A stretch of DNA of 32,926 nt from an uncultured Clostridia bacterium. GTDB lineage: Bacteria; Bacillota; Clostridia; TANB77; CAG-508. The stretch spans positions 1-32,926 of the forward strand of contig CAKPPL010000002.1 in the NCBI GenBank assembly GCA_934177555.1. The letters run 5' to 3'. The notes below the pieces were generated by a model that was not told the origin of the DNA, ran no database searches, and worked only from the letters and a program-made list of their open reading frames with translations. The position numbers and the translations under genes were made by a program. Shown piece by piece: positions 24,615-31,181 of the stretch (its first letter is position 1; each line of letters opens with the position of its first letter).

Positions 24615-25280
24615 ATGAGAAAATTTTTAAATTTTATTAATTTTTCCAAGTTAAAAAATGTAATTATTTTAATAGGATTATTATTTTTATATATTTTTAT
24701 TTCTGCAAAATCTTATGCTACAGCAGTATCAAATGATTTATCAGAAGCTGTATTTAGATTACATGTAATAGCTAATAGTGATTCTGATGAAGATCAATCA
24801 TTAAAACTTAAAGTTAGAGATAATTTACTTGAATATATGAATACAATTTGTAGTAATTGTAGTACAAAACAAGAAGCGATTTCTATTGCAAATGAACATA
24901 AAGATGATTTTCAAAAAATTGCTGAAAAAACTATAATAGAAAATGGATTTAGTTATTCAGTAAAAATCAATATTAATAATTTCTATTTTCCTACTAAAAA
25001 CTACGGAGATATATCTTTGCCAGCAGGATTTTATGATGCCTTGCGTGTAGAAATAGGTGATGCAAAAGGTAAAAATTGGTGGTGTGTAATGTTCCCTTCT
25101 CTATGTTTTATTGATATCTCTTCTGGAATTGTAGATGAAAATGCCAAAGAAAATTTAGAAGAAAACTTAGATACTGAATCTTATAGTATAATTTCTGATA
25201 ACAATAATGCTGAAATACATTTCAAATTTAAGCTAATAGAATTCTTTGCAGAAAACGGATTATTTACAGCTAAATATTAA
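24615..25280 (+). CDS. spoIIR: Stage II sporulation protein R
   Basis: SpoIIR is secreted from the forespore and triggers SpoIIGA to process pro-sigma-E in the mother cell. The 221 residues begin with a membrane or signal segment (about 16-36, ending SYATA). The family hallmark follows: FRLHVIANSDSDEDQSLKLK (47-66) and VRDNLLEYM. The C-terminal part has YGDISLPAGFYDALRVEIG and KGKNWWCVMFPSLCF, both typical. GGAGG lies 8 bases before the ATG. In Bacillus it is under sigma-F; upstream a GTATA (24532) and a GG-TTAATAAT (24550) weakly resemble such a promoter, but the spacing is short. It is followed by murA, which has its own promoter. Confidence 0.95.
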   Translation: MRKFLNFINFSKLKNVIILIGLLFLYIFISAKSYATAVSNDLSEAVFRLHVIANSDSDEDQSLKLKVRDNLLEYMNTICSNCSTKQEAISIANEHKDDFQKIAEKTIIENGFSYSVKININNFYFPTKNYGDISLPAGFYDALRVEIGDAKGKNWWCVMFPSLCFIDISSGIVDENAKENLEENLDTESYSIISDNNNAEIHFKFKLIEFFAENGLFTAKY

Positions 25281-25288
25281 ATTTTCTA

Positions 25289-25317
25289 TTGTAATCTTTC
25301 CTTTTTTATGGTATATT
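25289..25317 (+). promoter_or_regulatory. Probable promoter of murA
   Basis: TTGTAA (25289-25294), a 17-base spacer and TATATT (25312-25317), with TATGG before the -10 element. It would allow vegetative transcription of murA independent of spoIIR. Confidence 0.55.
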
Positions 25318-25350
25318 TCTTAGGAAGAATAATTTTAAGGAGGAATACTT

Positions 25351-26610
25351 TTGGAAAAACTAGTCATTACTGGAAAAACACGTTTAAATGGAGAAGTAAC
25401 AATAAGTGGTGCAAAAAATGCTGCTGTAGCAATTCTCCCTGCAACACTTTTAATAGATGGAATTTGTACTATTGATAATTTACCAAATATTAGTGATGTC
25501 AAAATGTCTTGTGCAATTTTAGAAAGCCTTGGCGCAAAAATTACTTGGAACACACCTAATGAAATTACAATAGATACAAGAAATATAGATAATACAATCG
25601 CTTCTGAAGAATTAACAAGAAAATTCAGAGCATCATATTATATAATTGGAAGTATGCTTGGCCGTAAAGGTTCAATCTCAGTTGGTATGCCTGGTGGTTG
25701 TAAATTAGGAGCTAGACCTATTGATCAACATATTAAAGGATTTGAAGCTTTAGGTGCAACTGTAGAAGTTGGTCAAGGAAAAATCAATGCAAAAGCAGAT
25801 AAATTAGTAGGTACTTCTATTTATATGGATATAGTATCTGTTGGTGCTACAATAAATATAATGTTAGCAGCCGTATTAGCTGAAGGAACAACAATTATAG
25901 ACAATGCTGCCAAAGAACCACACATTGTAGATGTAGCAAACTTTTTAAATACTATGGGAGCAGATATTCGTGGAGCTGGAACTGATGTAATAAAAATCAA
26001 TGGTGTAAAAAAACTTCAAGGAAATAGTACATATTCTGTTGTTCCAGATCAAATAGAAGCAGGTACATTTATGCTTGCAGCCGTAGCATCAGAAGGTGAT
26101 ATTCTTATAAAAAATTGTATTACAAAACATCTTGAATCAATAACTGCCAAAATAATTGAAATTGGTGGCCAAGTAGATGACTTTGGTGACAGCATAAGAG
26201 TTTGGTGTGATAAAAGACCATCAAAAGCAACAATAAAAACATTACCTTACCCAGGATTTCCTACTGACTTACAGCCTCAAATGGGTGTTGTTCTTTCAGT
26301 AGCAGATGGCACAAGTAGAATAATTGAGAGTATTTGGGAATCAAGATTTCAATATACTGAAGAATTGAATAAAATGGGGGCTAAAATTACGGCTCAAGGA
26401 AAATCAGCATTTTTTGAAGGTGTTGAAAAATTATCTGGTTCACCTGTATATTCTTCTGATTTAAGAGCAGGTGCAGCATTAATAATAGCAGGAATTATAG
26501 CAGAAGGTACAACAGAAATATACAATCTAGAACATATTGATAGAGGTTATGAAAACATAGAAGAAAAATTCAGAAACCTTGGTGCTAATATAAGAAGAAT
26601 TAATGAATAA
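25351..26610 (+). CDS. murA: UDP-GlcNAc enolpyruvyl transferase
   Basis: MurA commits UDP-GlcNAc to peptidoglycan synthesis by adding enolpyruvate from PEP. The 419 residues show SGAKNAAVAILPATLL (19-34), the active-site loop GGCKLGARPIDQH with C117 (the position targeted by fosfomycin), and the C-terminal PFPTDLQ-like PGFPTDLQPQ. The start is a TTG: AAGGAGG lies 7 bases upstream and the sequence from MEKLVITGKTRLNGEV is the conserved N-terminus. A second MurA paralogue, common in Bacillota, is not in the window. It is followed after 22 bases by the WalJ-like gene, probably co-transcribed. Confidence 0.97.
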   Translation: MEKLVITGKTRLNGEVTISGAKNAAVAILPATLLIDGICTIDNLPNISDVKMSCAILESLGAKITWNTPNEITIDTRNIDNTIASEELTRKFRASYYIIGSMLGRKGSISVGMPGGCKLGARPIDQHIKGFEALGATVEVGQGKINAKADKLVGTSIYMDIVSVGATINIMLAAVLAEGTTIIDNAAKEPHIVDVANFLNTMGADIRGAGTDVIKINGVKKLQGNSTYSVVPDQIEAGTFMLAAVASEGDILIKNCITKHLESITAKIIEIGGQVDDFGDSIRVWCDKRPSKATIKTLPYPGFPTDLQPQMGVVLSVADGTSRIIESIWESRFQYTEELNKMGAKITAQGKSAFFEGVEKLSGSPVYSSDLRAGAALIIAGIIAEGTTEIYNLEHIDRGYENIEEKFRNLGANIRRINE

Positions 26611-26632
26611 ACAATAGAAAGAAGAAATATAT

Positions 26633-27424
26633 ATGTTAAATTTTTGCAGCTTATATAGTGGAAGTAGTGGAAATAGTTCAATTATAGAAACAGAAAATAC
26701 TAAAATTCTAGTAGATGTTGGCATGAGTTGTAAAAAAATTGAGGAGGCTCTAAATTCGTTAGAAATAGATCCTTTTTCAATTCATGCCATTTTAATTACA
26801 CATGAACATTCTGACCATGTAAAAGGTTTATCTGTAATATCTAAAAAATTTAATATTCCAGTATATTCAACTAAAGAAACCTTTGATGCAATGCCAAAAC
26901 ATACAGAAAAAATATTAACTAATAATATTAAATATTTTAATCCTAATGAAAAATTTTACATAGATGATTTGGAAATTTTACCTTTTAGTATTCCACATGA
27001 TGCAGCTAATCCTTGTGGTTTTAATATAAAATCTACAAATTCTGAACAAATTAGTATTGCAACAGATATTGGTCATATGACAAGACCAATTTTAAATAAT
27101 TTAGAAAATAGCAAATTTATACTTTTAGAATCAAATTATGACACAGAAGTATTAAGATGTTGTTCTTATCCTTATAAATTAAAATCTCGTATAGCAAGTG
27201 ATATTGGTCATTTATCTAACTCAATAGCTGGTAAAACAATTTCTTATTTATTAAAAAATGGTAATCTTTCTACTGCAATGTTAGGGCATTTAAGTAAAGA
27301 AAGTAATTTTCCAGAACTAGCTTATCAAACAGTTGTTGATGAATTAATAGCCAATAACAATGATAGTTCTTTCAATTTATCTGTTGCTAATAGAGATTAC
27401 CCTAGTAACTTTATTAAATTATAA
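26633..27424 (+). CDS. yycJ: WalJ/YycJ-type metallo-beta-lactamase-fold hydrolase
   Basis: A 263-residue MBL-fold protein. The metal site is THEHSDHVKGL (H57, H59, D61, H62). The N-terminal YSGSSGNSSIIETENTKILVDVG and the later ATDIGHMTRP, LESNYD and LGHLSKESNFPELA are typical of the WalJ/YycJ group. In Bacillus it is linked to the WalRK cell-wall regulon and to coordinating division with replication; exonuclease-like activity has been suggested. Here it follows murA rather than walRK, with AGAAAGAAG before the ATG. Its stop overlaps the TATAAT that may start the structured RNA at 27433. Confidence 0.92.
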   Translation: MLNFCSLYSGSSGNSSIIETENTKILVDVGMSCKKIEEALNSLEIDPFSIHAILITHEHSDHVKGLSVISKKFNIPVYSTKETFDAMPKHTEKILTNNIKYFNPNEKFYIDDLEILPFSIPHDAANPCGFNIKSTNSEQISIATDIGHMTRPILNNLENSKFILLESNYDTEVLRCCSYPYKLKSRIASDIGHLSNSIAGKTISYLLKNGNLSTAMLGHLSKESNFPELAYQTVVDELIANNNDSSFNLSVANRDYPSNFIKL

Positions 27425-27425
27425 T
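27420..27425 (+). promoter_or_regulatory. Possible -10 element of the structured RNA
   Basis: TATAAT lies 7 bases before the left arm of the terminal stem at 27433, so transcription would start at the stem base. The -35 region (TTACCC, 27397-27402) is a poor match. Confidence 0.4.
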
Positions 27426-27432
27426 ATATGTA

Positions 27433-27594
27433 TTGTAAAGGGAATAATTTGAGAACAAATAAATGGTATTTGGTAATTAGGTTTAGGGGGCCTAAGTTTG
27501 TCTAATAATATTGACACAAAATTATATTTTTTTATTTAGTTCGATTATGGGGAATTATCTTATTCCCTTTACAAGATTAAAAACTATTTTTTTC
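27433..27594 (+). ncRNA. Structured non-coding RNA candidate (6S-like or antitoxin RNA)
   Basis: TTGTAAAGGGAATAA (27433-27447) and TTATTCCCTTTACAA (27560-27574) form a perfect 15-base terminal stem enclosing about 112 bases. The interior can form at least three small hairpins: CAAAT/ATTTG (27456-27472), TTAGG/CCTAA (27483-27495) and TTTGT/ACAAA (27497-27520). An alternative hairpin GGGAAT/ATTCCC (27549-27567) competes with the terminal stem. A TATAAT lies 7 bases upstream and a T-run (27587-27593) follows. A long closing stem with a loose interior is the outline of 6S RNA, but I cannot confirm that family. The stem can also form on the minus strand, so the strand is not certain; promoter and T-run placement favour plus. 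No protein frame of note is inside. Confidence 0.45.
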
Positions 27595-27690
27595 TGAGAT
27601 TTGCTCAATAATTTCAAGAGCTAATATTTTTATAATAATTTTTTTGATTATAAAAAATATTGATATAAAAATTAAAATTTTAAAAATCAT
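27577..27690 (-). CDS. Small hydrophobic 37-residue protein, possible type I toxin
   Basis: A complete ORF too short for usual gene calling. Residues 1-25 are a nearly pure Ile/Phe/Leu helix with Lys punctuations (MIFKILIFISIFFIIKK...), and the C-terminus is polar (EQISEKNSF). It has AAAGGA 6-7 bases before the ATG and a clean sigma-A promoter (27708-27736). The stop codon is 3 bases from the terminal stem of the structured RNA, which is probably transcribed toward it. Small hydrophobic proteins opposed by a convergent RNA are the layout of Clostridia type I toxin-antitoxin pairs (inference). It could also be a chance ORF in AT-rich DNA or a sporulation micro-protein. Confidence 0.5.
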   Translation of the reverse strand: MIFKILIFISIFFIIKKIIIKILALEIIEQISEKNSF

Positions 27691-27707
27691 AAATTTCCTT
27701 TATAAAT

Positions 27708-27736
27708 ATGTTACCTCATTTTCATACATTTGTCAA
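27708..27736 (-). promoter_or_regulatory. Sigma-A promoter of the 37-residue ORF
   Basis: TTGACA (27731-27736, minus strand), a 17-base spacer and TAACAT (27708-27713). It lies in the spacer just after spmB, giving a leader of about 11 bases before the ATG at 27690. Confidence 0.7.
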
Positions 27737-27773
27737 GAAAAACATTTCGACAAAAACTGACAATATCAGCATT

Positions 27774-28307
27774 TTAAGCATTATAAAACATGTTACATAT
27801 AAAAATAGACACTATCATACCAGTTATATCTGCTGCTAATGCAGCCCAAATTATCCCTCTTGTATTTTTTATTTTAACACTACTAGAATATACTGCTATT
27901 GTATATATAGTTGTTTCTGTTGAACCCATTATTACAGCTGTAATCATACCTATAAGTGAATCAACACCATTAGATTTTAAAATATCTGTAGCTACTGCCA
28001 TAGATGCACTTCCAGAAATAGGTCTTAACATTGCAAGTGGTAAAATTTCACTTGGAATATATAAAAAATTCGTTATTGGTGAAATTATTTTTATTATAAA
28101 ATCTATGATTCCAGACCCTCTTAGCATACCTATTGAAACAAATAATCCTATTAAAGTTGGAAATATTTTCAATATGATTTCAATCCCATCTGTTGCTCCT
28201 TTTAAAAATATATCAAAAACCTGTATTTTTTGTTTTAAAGCATTAGCAATTATTATAAAAATTACCATTGGCATCGCTATAATTGATATATAATTAATAA
28301 TATTCAT
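27774..28307 (-). CDS. spmB: Spore maturation protein B
   Basis: A 177-residue membrane protein of the nucleoside-recognition (Gate) family with about five helices. The conserved regions are KGATDGIEIILKIFPTLIGL, the loop LPLAMLRPISGSASMAVATD (93-112), and the GSTETTIYTIAVY motif (128-140), all typical of SpmB. With SpmA it is needed for dehydration of the spore core and heat resistance in Bacillus and Clostridium perfringens. It starts 3 bases after the spmA stop, so the two are translationally coupled; the complete spmAB pair is present. Confidence 0.95.
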   Translation of the reverse strand: MNIINYISIIAMPMVIFIIIANALKQKIQVFDIFLKGATDGIEIILKIFPTLIGLFVSIGMLRGSGIIDFIIKIISPITNFLYIPSEILPLAMLRPISGSASMAVATDILKSNGVDSLIGMITAVIMGSTETTIYTIAVYSSSVKIKNTRGIIWAALAADITGMIVSIFICNMFYNA

Positions 28308-28310
28308 ATC

Positions 28311-28883
28311 TTATTTACCCCTTTTAATAATTATTTTAGTTATTATAATTCCAATAATTGCTGCACAAATTGTTGAAATCCATACTGGCAATATAATCAT
28401 TGTAGGATTCTTAGAACCTAATGAACTTCTTATTGTTAATACTGTTGTCGGTATAATTTGTAATGATGCTGTATTTAATACTATCAACATCATCATATTG
28501 TCACTTAAAATATCTTTATTTTTATTATCTTTTTGTAATTCTTTCATTGCCTTCAATCCTAACGGAGTAGCTGCATTACCTAATCCTAATATATTTGCAA
28601 TTATATTCATAATAATATGTTCTTTAGATTCATTATTCAAATTCTTAAATAATAAATTTATTATCGGATTTAATAATTTGAATAAATTTTCTATTATACT
28701 TGTATTTGATGCAATTTCCATTATTCCACTCCACAAACATGTCATTCCTAATAATGTTAATGAAAAATTTACAACATTTTCTGTAGATTCAAAAATTGAA
28801 TTATTTAAGCTTTCTATATTTCCAGATATTACTGCATAAATAATAGAAATAATTATAAATATTGGCCATAATATATTTAGCAT
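28311..28883 (-). CDS. spmA: Spore maturation protein A
   Basis: A 190-residue membrane protein of the same Gate family as SpmB. The hallmark is NIIANILGLGNAATPLGLKA (89-108); WSGIMEIA (52-59) and ALNAI-like IPTTVLTIRSSLGSKNP regions are also conserved. It is the first gene of spmA-spmB, with ATTGAGGAT before the ATG. It is divergent from the AbrB-type gene. Sporulation-specific promoter elements upstream could not be assigned with confidence in this A/T-rich spacer. Confidence 0.95.
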   Translation of the reverse strand: MLNILWPIFIIISIIYAVISGNIESLNNSIFESTENVVNFSLTLLGMTCLWSGIMEIASNTSIIENLFKLLNPIINLLFKNLNNESKEHIIMNIIANILGLGNAATPLGLKAMKELQKDNKNKDILSDNMMMLIVLNTASLQIIPTTVLTIRSSLGSKNPTMIILPVWISTICAAIIGIIITKIIIKRGK

Positions 28884-28977
28884 ATGTTTATCCTCAATTT
28901 AATTTTTTCTTTGTATTATATTTATATTATATAATATTTATAAGTATCACATTTTTTTATATTTTTAATAATTTTAA

Positions 28978-29006
28978 TTGACCTAATAATTTATTTATGT
29001 TATGAT
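28978..29006 (+). promoter_or_regulatory. Sigma-A promoter of the AbrB-type gene
   Basis: TTGACC (28978-28983), a 17-base spacer and TATGAT (29001-29006), about 40 bases before the ATG. Confidence 0.75.
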
Positions 29007-29045
29007 ATATATTGAATTGATAATAATGTTTAAGGAGGCCCAATT

Positions 29046-29306
29046 ATGAAATCAACAGGAATTGTTAGAAAAGTTGATGAATTAGGTAGAGTTGTTATTC
29101 CGATAGAAATCAGAAATAAATTTGATATAATTGAAAAAGATCCTATCGAAATTTATGTAGATGGCTCATCTATTATATTAAAAAAATATGAACCTAATTG
29201 TGTTTTTTGTGGAAATACAAAAAACTTAATGTCTTATAAAGATAAATTAATCTGTTCAAAGTGTTCTCAAAAAATTGCAGAATTAGACGAAAAAGAAGAA
29301 GAATAA
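29046..29306 (+). CDS. AbrB/SpoVT-type transcriptional regulator with zinc-knuckle tail
   Basis: An 86-residue protein. Residues 1-50 are an AbrB-type swapped-hairpin DNA-binding domain: KSTGIVRKVDELGRVVIPIE is the classic opening. In place of the AbrB or SpoVT C-terminal domain it has two Cys pairs, C52-x2-C55 and C70-x2-C73, which look like a small zinc ribbon, then an acidic tail (ELDEKEEE). This shape is common in Clostridia transition-state regulators, which bind A/T-rich promoters as dimers or tetramers. AAGGAGG lies 6 bases before the ATG. The acidic tail codons form the left arm of the shared terminator. Confidence 0.93.
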   Translation: MKSTGIVRKVDELGRVVIPIEIRNKFDIIEKDPIEIYVDGSSIILKKYEPNCVFCGNTKNLMSYKDKLICSKCSQKIAELDEKEEE

Positions 29307-29320
29307 AATCTTCTTCTTTT
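29291..29320. terminator. Shared hairpin between the AbrB-type gene and rsmI
   Basis: A perfect 12-base stem (29291-29302 with 29309-29320) with a 6-base loop, A-rich left and T-rich right, spanning the AbrB-type stop codon and touching the rsmI stop. Bidirectional. Confidence 0.8.
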
Positions 29321-30138
29321 TAATTTATAAATTTTTGATATATTTCATTTTTACTTACATTTCTATCTTTAGCTATTTTTTTTATTATATCTTTTTTTTC
29401 AAATCCTTGCATTTCATAATACTTATAATGTTCTTCTAATGTAAAATTTGTAAAATTATTTTCCTGTTTTTTTGCTTTATTCCCTTCTATTATAAGAATC
29501 ATTTCACCTTTTAAATCATCTATTTTTTGTAATATTTCTTCAATATTTTCTCTAATAAATTCTTCATGAATTTTTGTCAATTCCCTTACTAAAACAATTT
29601 TTCTATCTTGTAATATTTCTTTTAAATCCTGTAATGTACTTTTCATTTTATGTGGTGCTTCATAAATTATGATGGTTTTTTCTGATTTTTCTATTTCTTC
29701 TAATTTTAATTTTCTTGTTTTTTTATTTAATGGTAAAAATCCTAAAAATAAAAATTCATTTGTATCTATTCCTGAACAAACTAATGCATTTATCATTGCA
29801 CATGCTCCAGGAATTGGAATAATTTGTATATTTTCCTCTATTGCTTTTTTTATTATTTCTTCACCTGGATCACAGATTCCTGGTGTACCTGCATCAGAAA
29901 CTAAAGCAATATTTTTTCCTTCTTTTAATTTTTCTATTAAAATATCGCTTTTTACATCTTCATTATGTCTATGATAGCTAATTAATGATTTTTTTATTTC
30001 AAAATGATTTAATAATTTCAATGTTTGTCTTGTATCCTCTGCTGCAATTAAATCAACTTCTTTTAATATTTTTAATGCTCTTAGTGTTATATCTTCTAAA
30101 TTACCTATTGGAGTTGCTACAATATATAAAATTCCCAT
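29320..30138 (-). CDS. rsmI: 16S rRNA (cytidine1402-2'-O)-methyltransferase
   Basis: RsmI methylates the 2'-OH of C1402 in the decoding centre of 16S rRNA. The 272 residues start with LYIVATPIGNLEDITLRALK (4-23), followed by DLIAAEDTRQTLKLLNHF, the SAM-site region LVSDAGTPGICDPG and GACAMINALVCSGI, all diagnostic of the tetrapyrrole-methylase-like RsmI family. The C-terminal part is Lys/Glu-rich and variable. The ATG follows AAAGAGG and a promoter lies upstream. Confidence 0.96.
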   Translation of the reverse strand: MGILYIVATPIGNLEDITLRALKILKEVDLIAAEDTRQTLKLLNHFEIKKSLISYHRHNEDVKSDILIEKLKEGKNIALVSDAGTPGICDPGEEIIKKAIEENIQIIPIPGACAMINALVCSGIDTNEFLFLGFLPLNKKTRKLKLEEIEKSEKTIIIYEAPHKMKSTLQDLKEILQDRKIVLVRELTKIHEEFIRENIEEILQKIDDLKGEMILIIEGNKAKKQENNFTNFTLEEHYKYYEMQGFEKKDIIKKIAKDRNVSKNEIYQKFIN

Positions 30139-30175
30139 TATTTTTTTCCTCTTTTTTTAATATATTAATATTATT

Positions 30176-30205
30176 ATTTTAGCACATAATTATACTTTTT
30201 TTCAA
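30176..30205 (-). promoter_or_regulatory. Promoter of rsmI
   Basis: TTGAAA (30200-30205, minus strand), an 18-base spacer and TAAAAT (30176-30181). Confidence 0.6.
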
Positions 30206-30251
30206 CATTTATTTTTAATTTACATATTATATTATATGTGAGGTGATTTTT

Positions 30252-30491
30252 ATGAATAATTTTTATAATTATCCTTATTATAATTATAGATGTAATAATC
30301 CTTTACCACCACCTCCTAAGCCTTCTCCACCAAAACCACCTCCTAAACCAGGTCCTAAAAAGAAAAAAAAATTTGATTTTAAAGCATTAAAAAAAGATAC
30401 ATGTAAATCATTAAATGATGTTGAACATTTTTTATGCAATTTTAATAATTTTGTAAAATATATCGAATTATATAAAATTCTAAAAAAATAA
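30252..30491 (+). CDS. Small Tyr- and Pro-rich basic protein, possibly spore-associated
   Basis: A 79-residue protein of three parts: a Tyr/Asn-rich start (NNFYNYPYYNYRCNN), a proline-lysine block (PLPPPPKPSPPKPPPKPGPK, then KKKK), and a helical C-terminus with FDFKALKKDTCKSLNDVEHF. A GTG three codons upstream lies in the ribosome binding site GAGGTG, so the ATG at 30252 is the start. I recognise no family; Tyr-rich segments occur in coat and exosporium proteins, and the neighbours include a sporulation gene, but a spore role is only inference. Upstream, CATATTATA (30223-30231) lies in an ACATAT/ATATGT inverted repeat and resembles a sigma-E/K -10 element. Confidence 0.75.
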   Translation: MNNFYNYPYYNYRCNNPLPPPPKPSPPKPPPKPGPKKKKKFDFKALKKDTCKSLNDVEHFLCNFNNFVKYIELYKILKK

Positions 30492-30535
30492 AAAAAATTA
30501 TATATATATGTTTAAACATATATTATAATTTTTTC
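30492..30535. terminator. Shared hairpin after the Pro-rich gene and the GerMN gene
   Basis: A long A/T stem (about 30492-30510 with 30517-30534, one bulged base) with the loop TTTAAA, A-rich on the left and T-rich on the right, lying between convergent genes. Confidence 0.7.
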
Positions 30536-30538
30536 TTT

Positions 30539-31069
30539 TTATTTATTTTTTACATATATTTCTGAAAAATTTTCATTTTCTTCTCCATTAATTAAAAATT
30601 TAACAGATTCTATTTCCTTTAAATTGGTTAAAGTATTTATTATACTATTAATTGTTTTTTCCTTATTTTCACAATTTAAAAATTCACTTGATAAATTAAT
30701 AACAGCACATGTTCCTTCTAATTTTACATCATGTAAAATCGTTCCATCAGGAATTAATTTTTTCAATTTACTACTTTGTGGCCCTTTTATTAATAATAAA
30801 ATTAATTCTTTACTTGGATTTTCTATAAGCTTTTTTGAATCTATTAATTTTACCTCTGATTCTATTTCCCCTGTCTCAATATTTTCAAAAAATAATACTA
30901 CTTTTGTTTGTCTTAATTGTTCATCTGATATTTCTTCTTGTGGAGTATAATTTTGATAATTTTCATTATTTTTTTGAATACTAATATTATTCCATATAAA
31001 ATATATTGCAAAAATAATAATTATTATAGTTATTATTATTAATATTATTTTTTTTGTATTTTTTTTCAT
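30539..31069 (-). CDS. GerMN-domain sporulation/germination protein
   Basis: A 176-residue protein. An N-terminal membrane helix (about 7-27, almost all Ile) is followed by a GerMN domain from about 55 to 165: TKVVLFFENIETGEIESEVK, LILLLIKGPQSSKLKKLIPDG and CAVINLSSEF are typical. GerM of Bacillus has two such domains and is needed for sporulation and germination; single-domain forms like this are widespread in Clostridia. An ATG two codons upstream is too near AAAGGGTG, so I use the ATG at 31069. No Cys lipobox is visible, so it is membrane-anchored rather than a lipoprotein. Confidence 0.88.
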   Translation of the reverse strand: MKKNTKKIILIIITIIIIIFAIYFIWNNISIQKNNENYQNYTPQEEISDEQLRQTKVVLFFENIETGEIESEVKLIDSKKLIENPSKELILLLIKGPQSSKLKKLIPDGTILHDVKLEGTCAVINLSSEFLNCENKEKTINSIINTLTNLKEIESVKFLINGEENENFSEIYVKNK

Positions 31070-31131
31070 TATCATTCACCCTTTCAAAAAATATATATTA
31101 TATTTTATTATGCTTGTTTTATTTTTAGAAC

Positions 31132-31171
31132 AAAAAAATAATATCACTAAAATTAGTAATATTATTTTTTT
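31132..31171 (-). terminator. Terminator of the ABC permease gene
   Basis: A long A/T-rich stem (31132-31150 with 31153-31171, one mismatch) with a 2-base apex, 10 bases after the permease stop. On the minus strand it ends in a T-run. Confidence 0.65.
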
Positions 31172-31181
31172 TATTTTATTT

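Noticed and set aside
27433..27574. Ordinary riboswitch for spmB or yycJ
   Set aside because: On the plus strand it lies downstream of yycJ with no gene following in the same direction; on the minus strand it lies downstream of spmB. It therefore cannot be a leader of a large gene here.
27790..28293. 167-codon plus-strand ORF over spmB
   Set aside because: A mirror frame of spmB; the minus strand carries the conserved SpmB motifs.
30243..30251. GTG start for the Pro-rich protein
   Set aside because: The GTG is part of the ribosome binding site GAGGTG serving the ATG at 30252.
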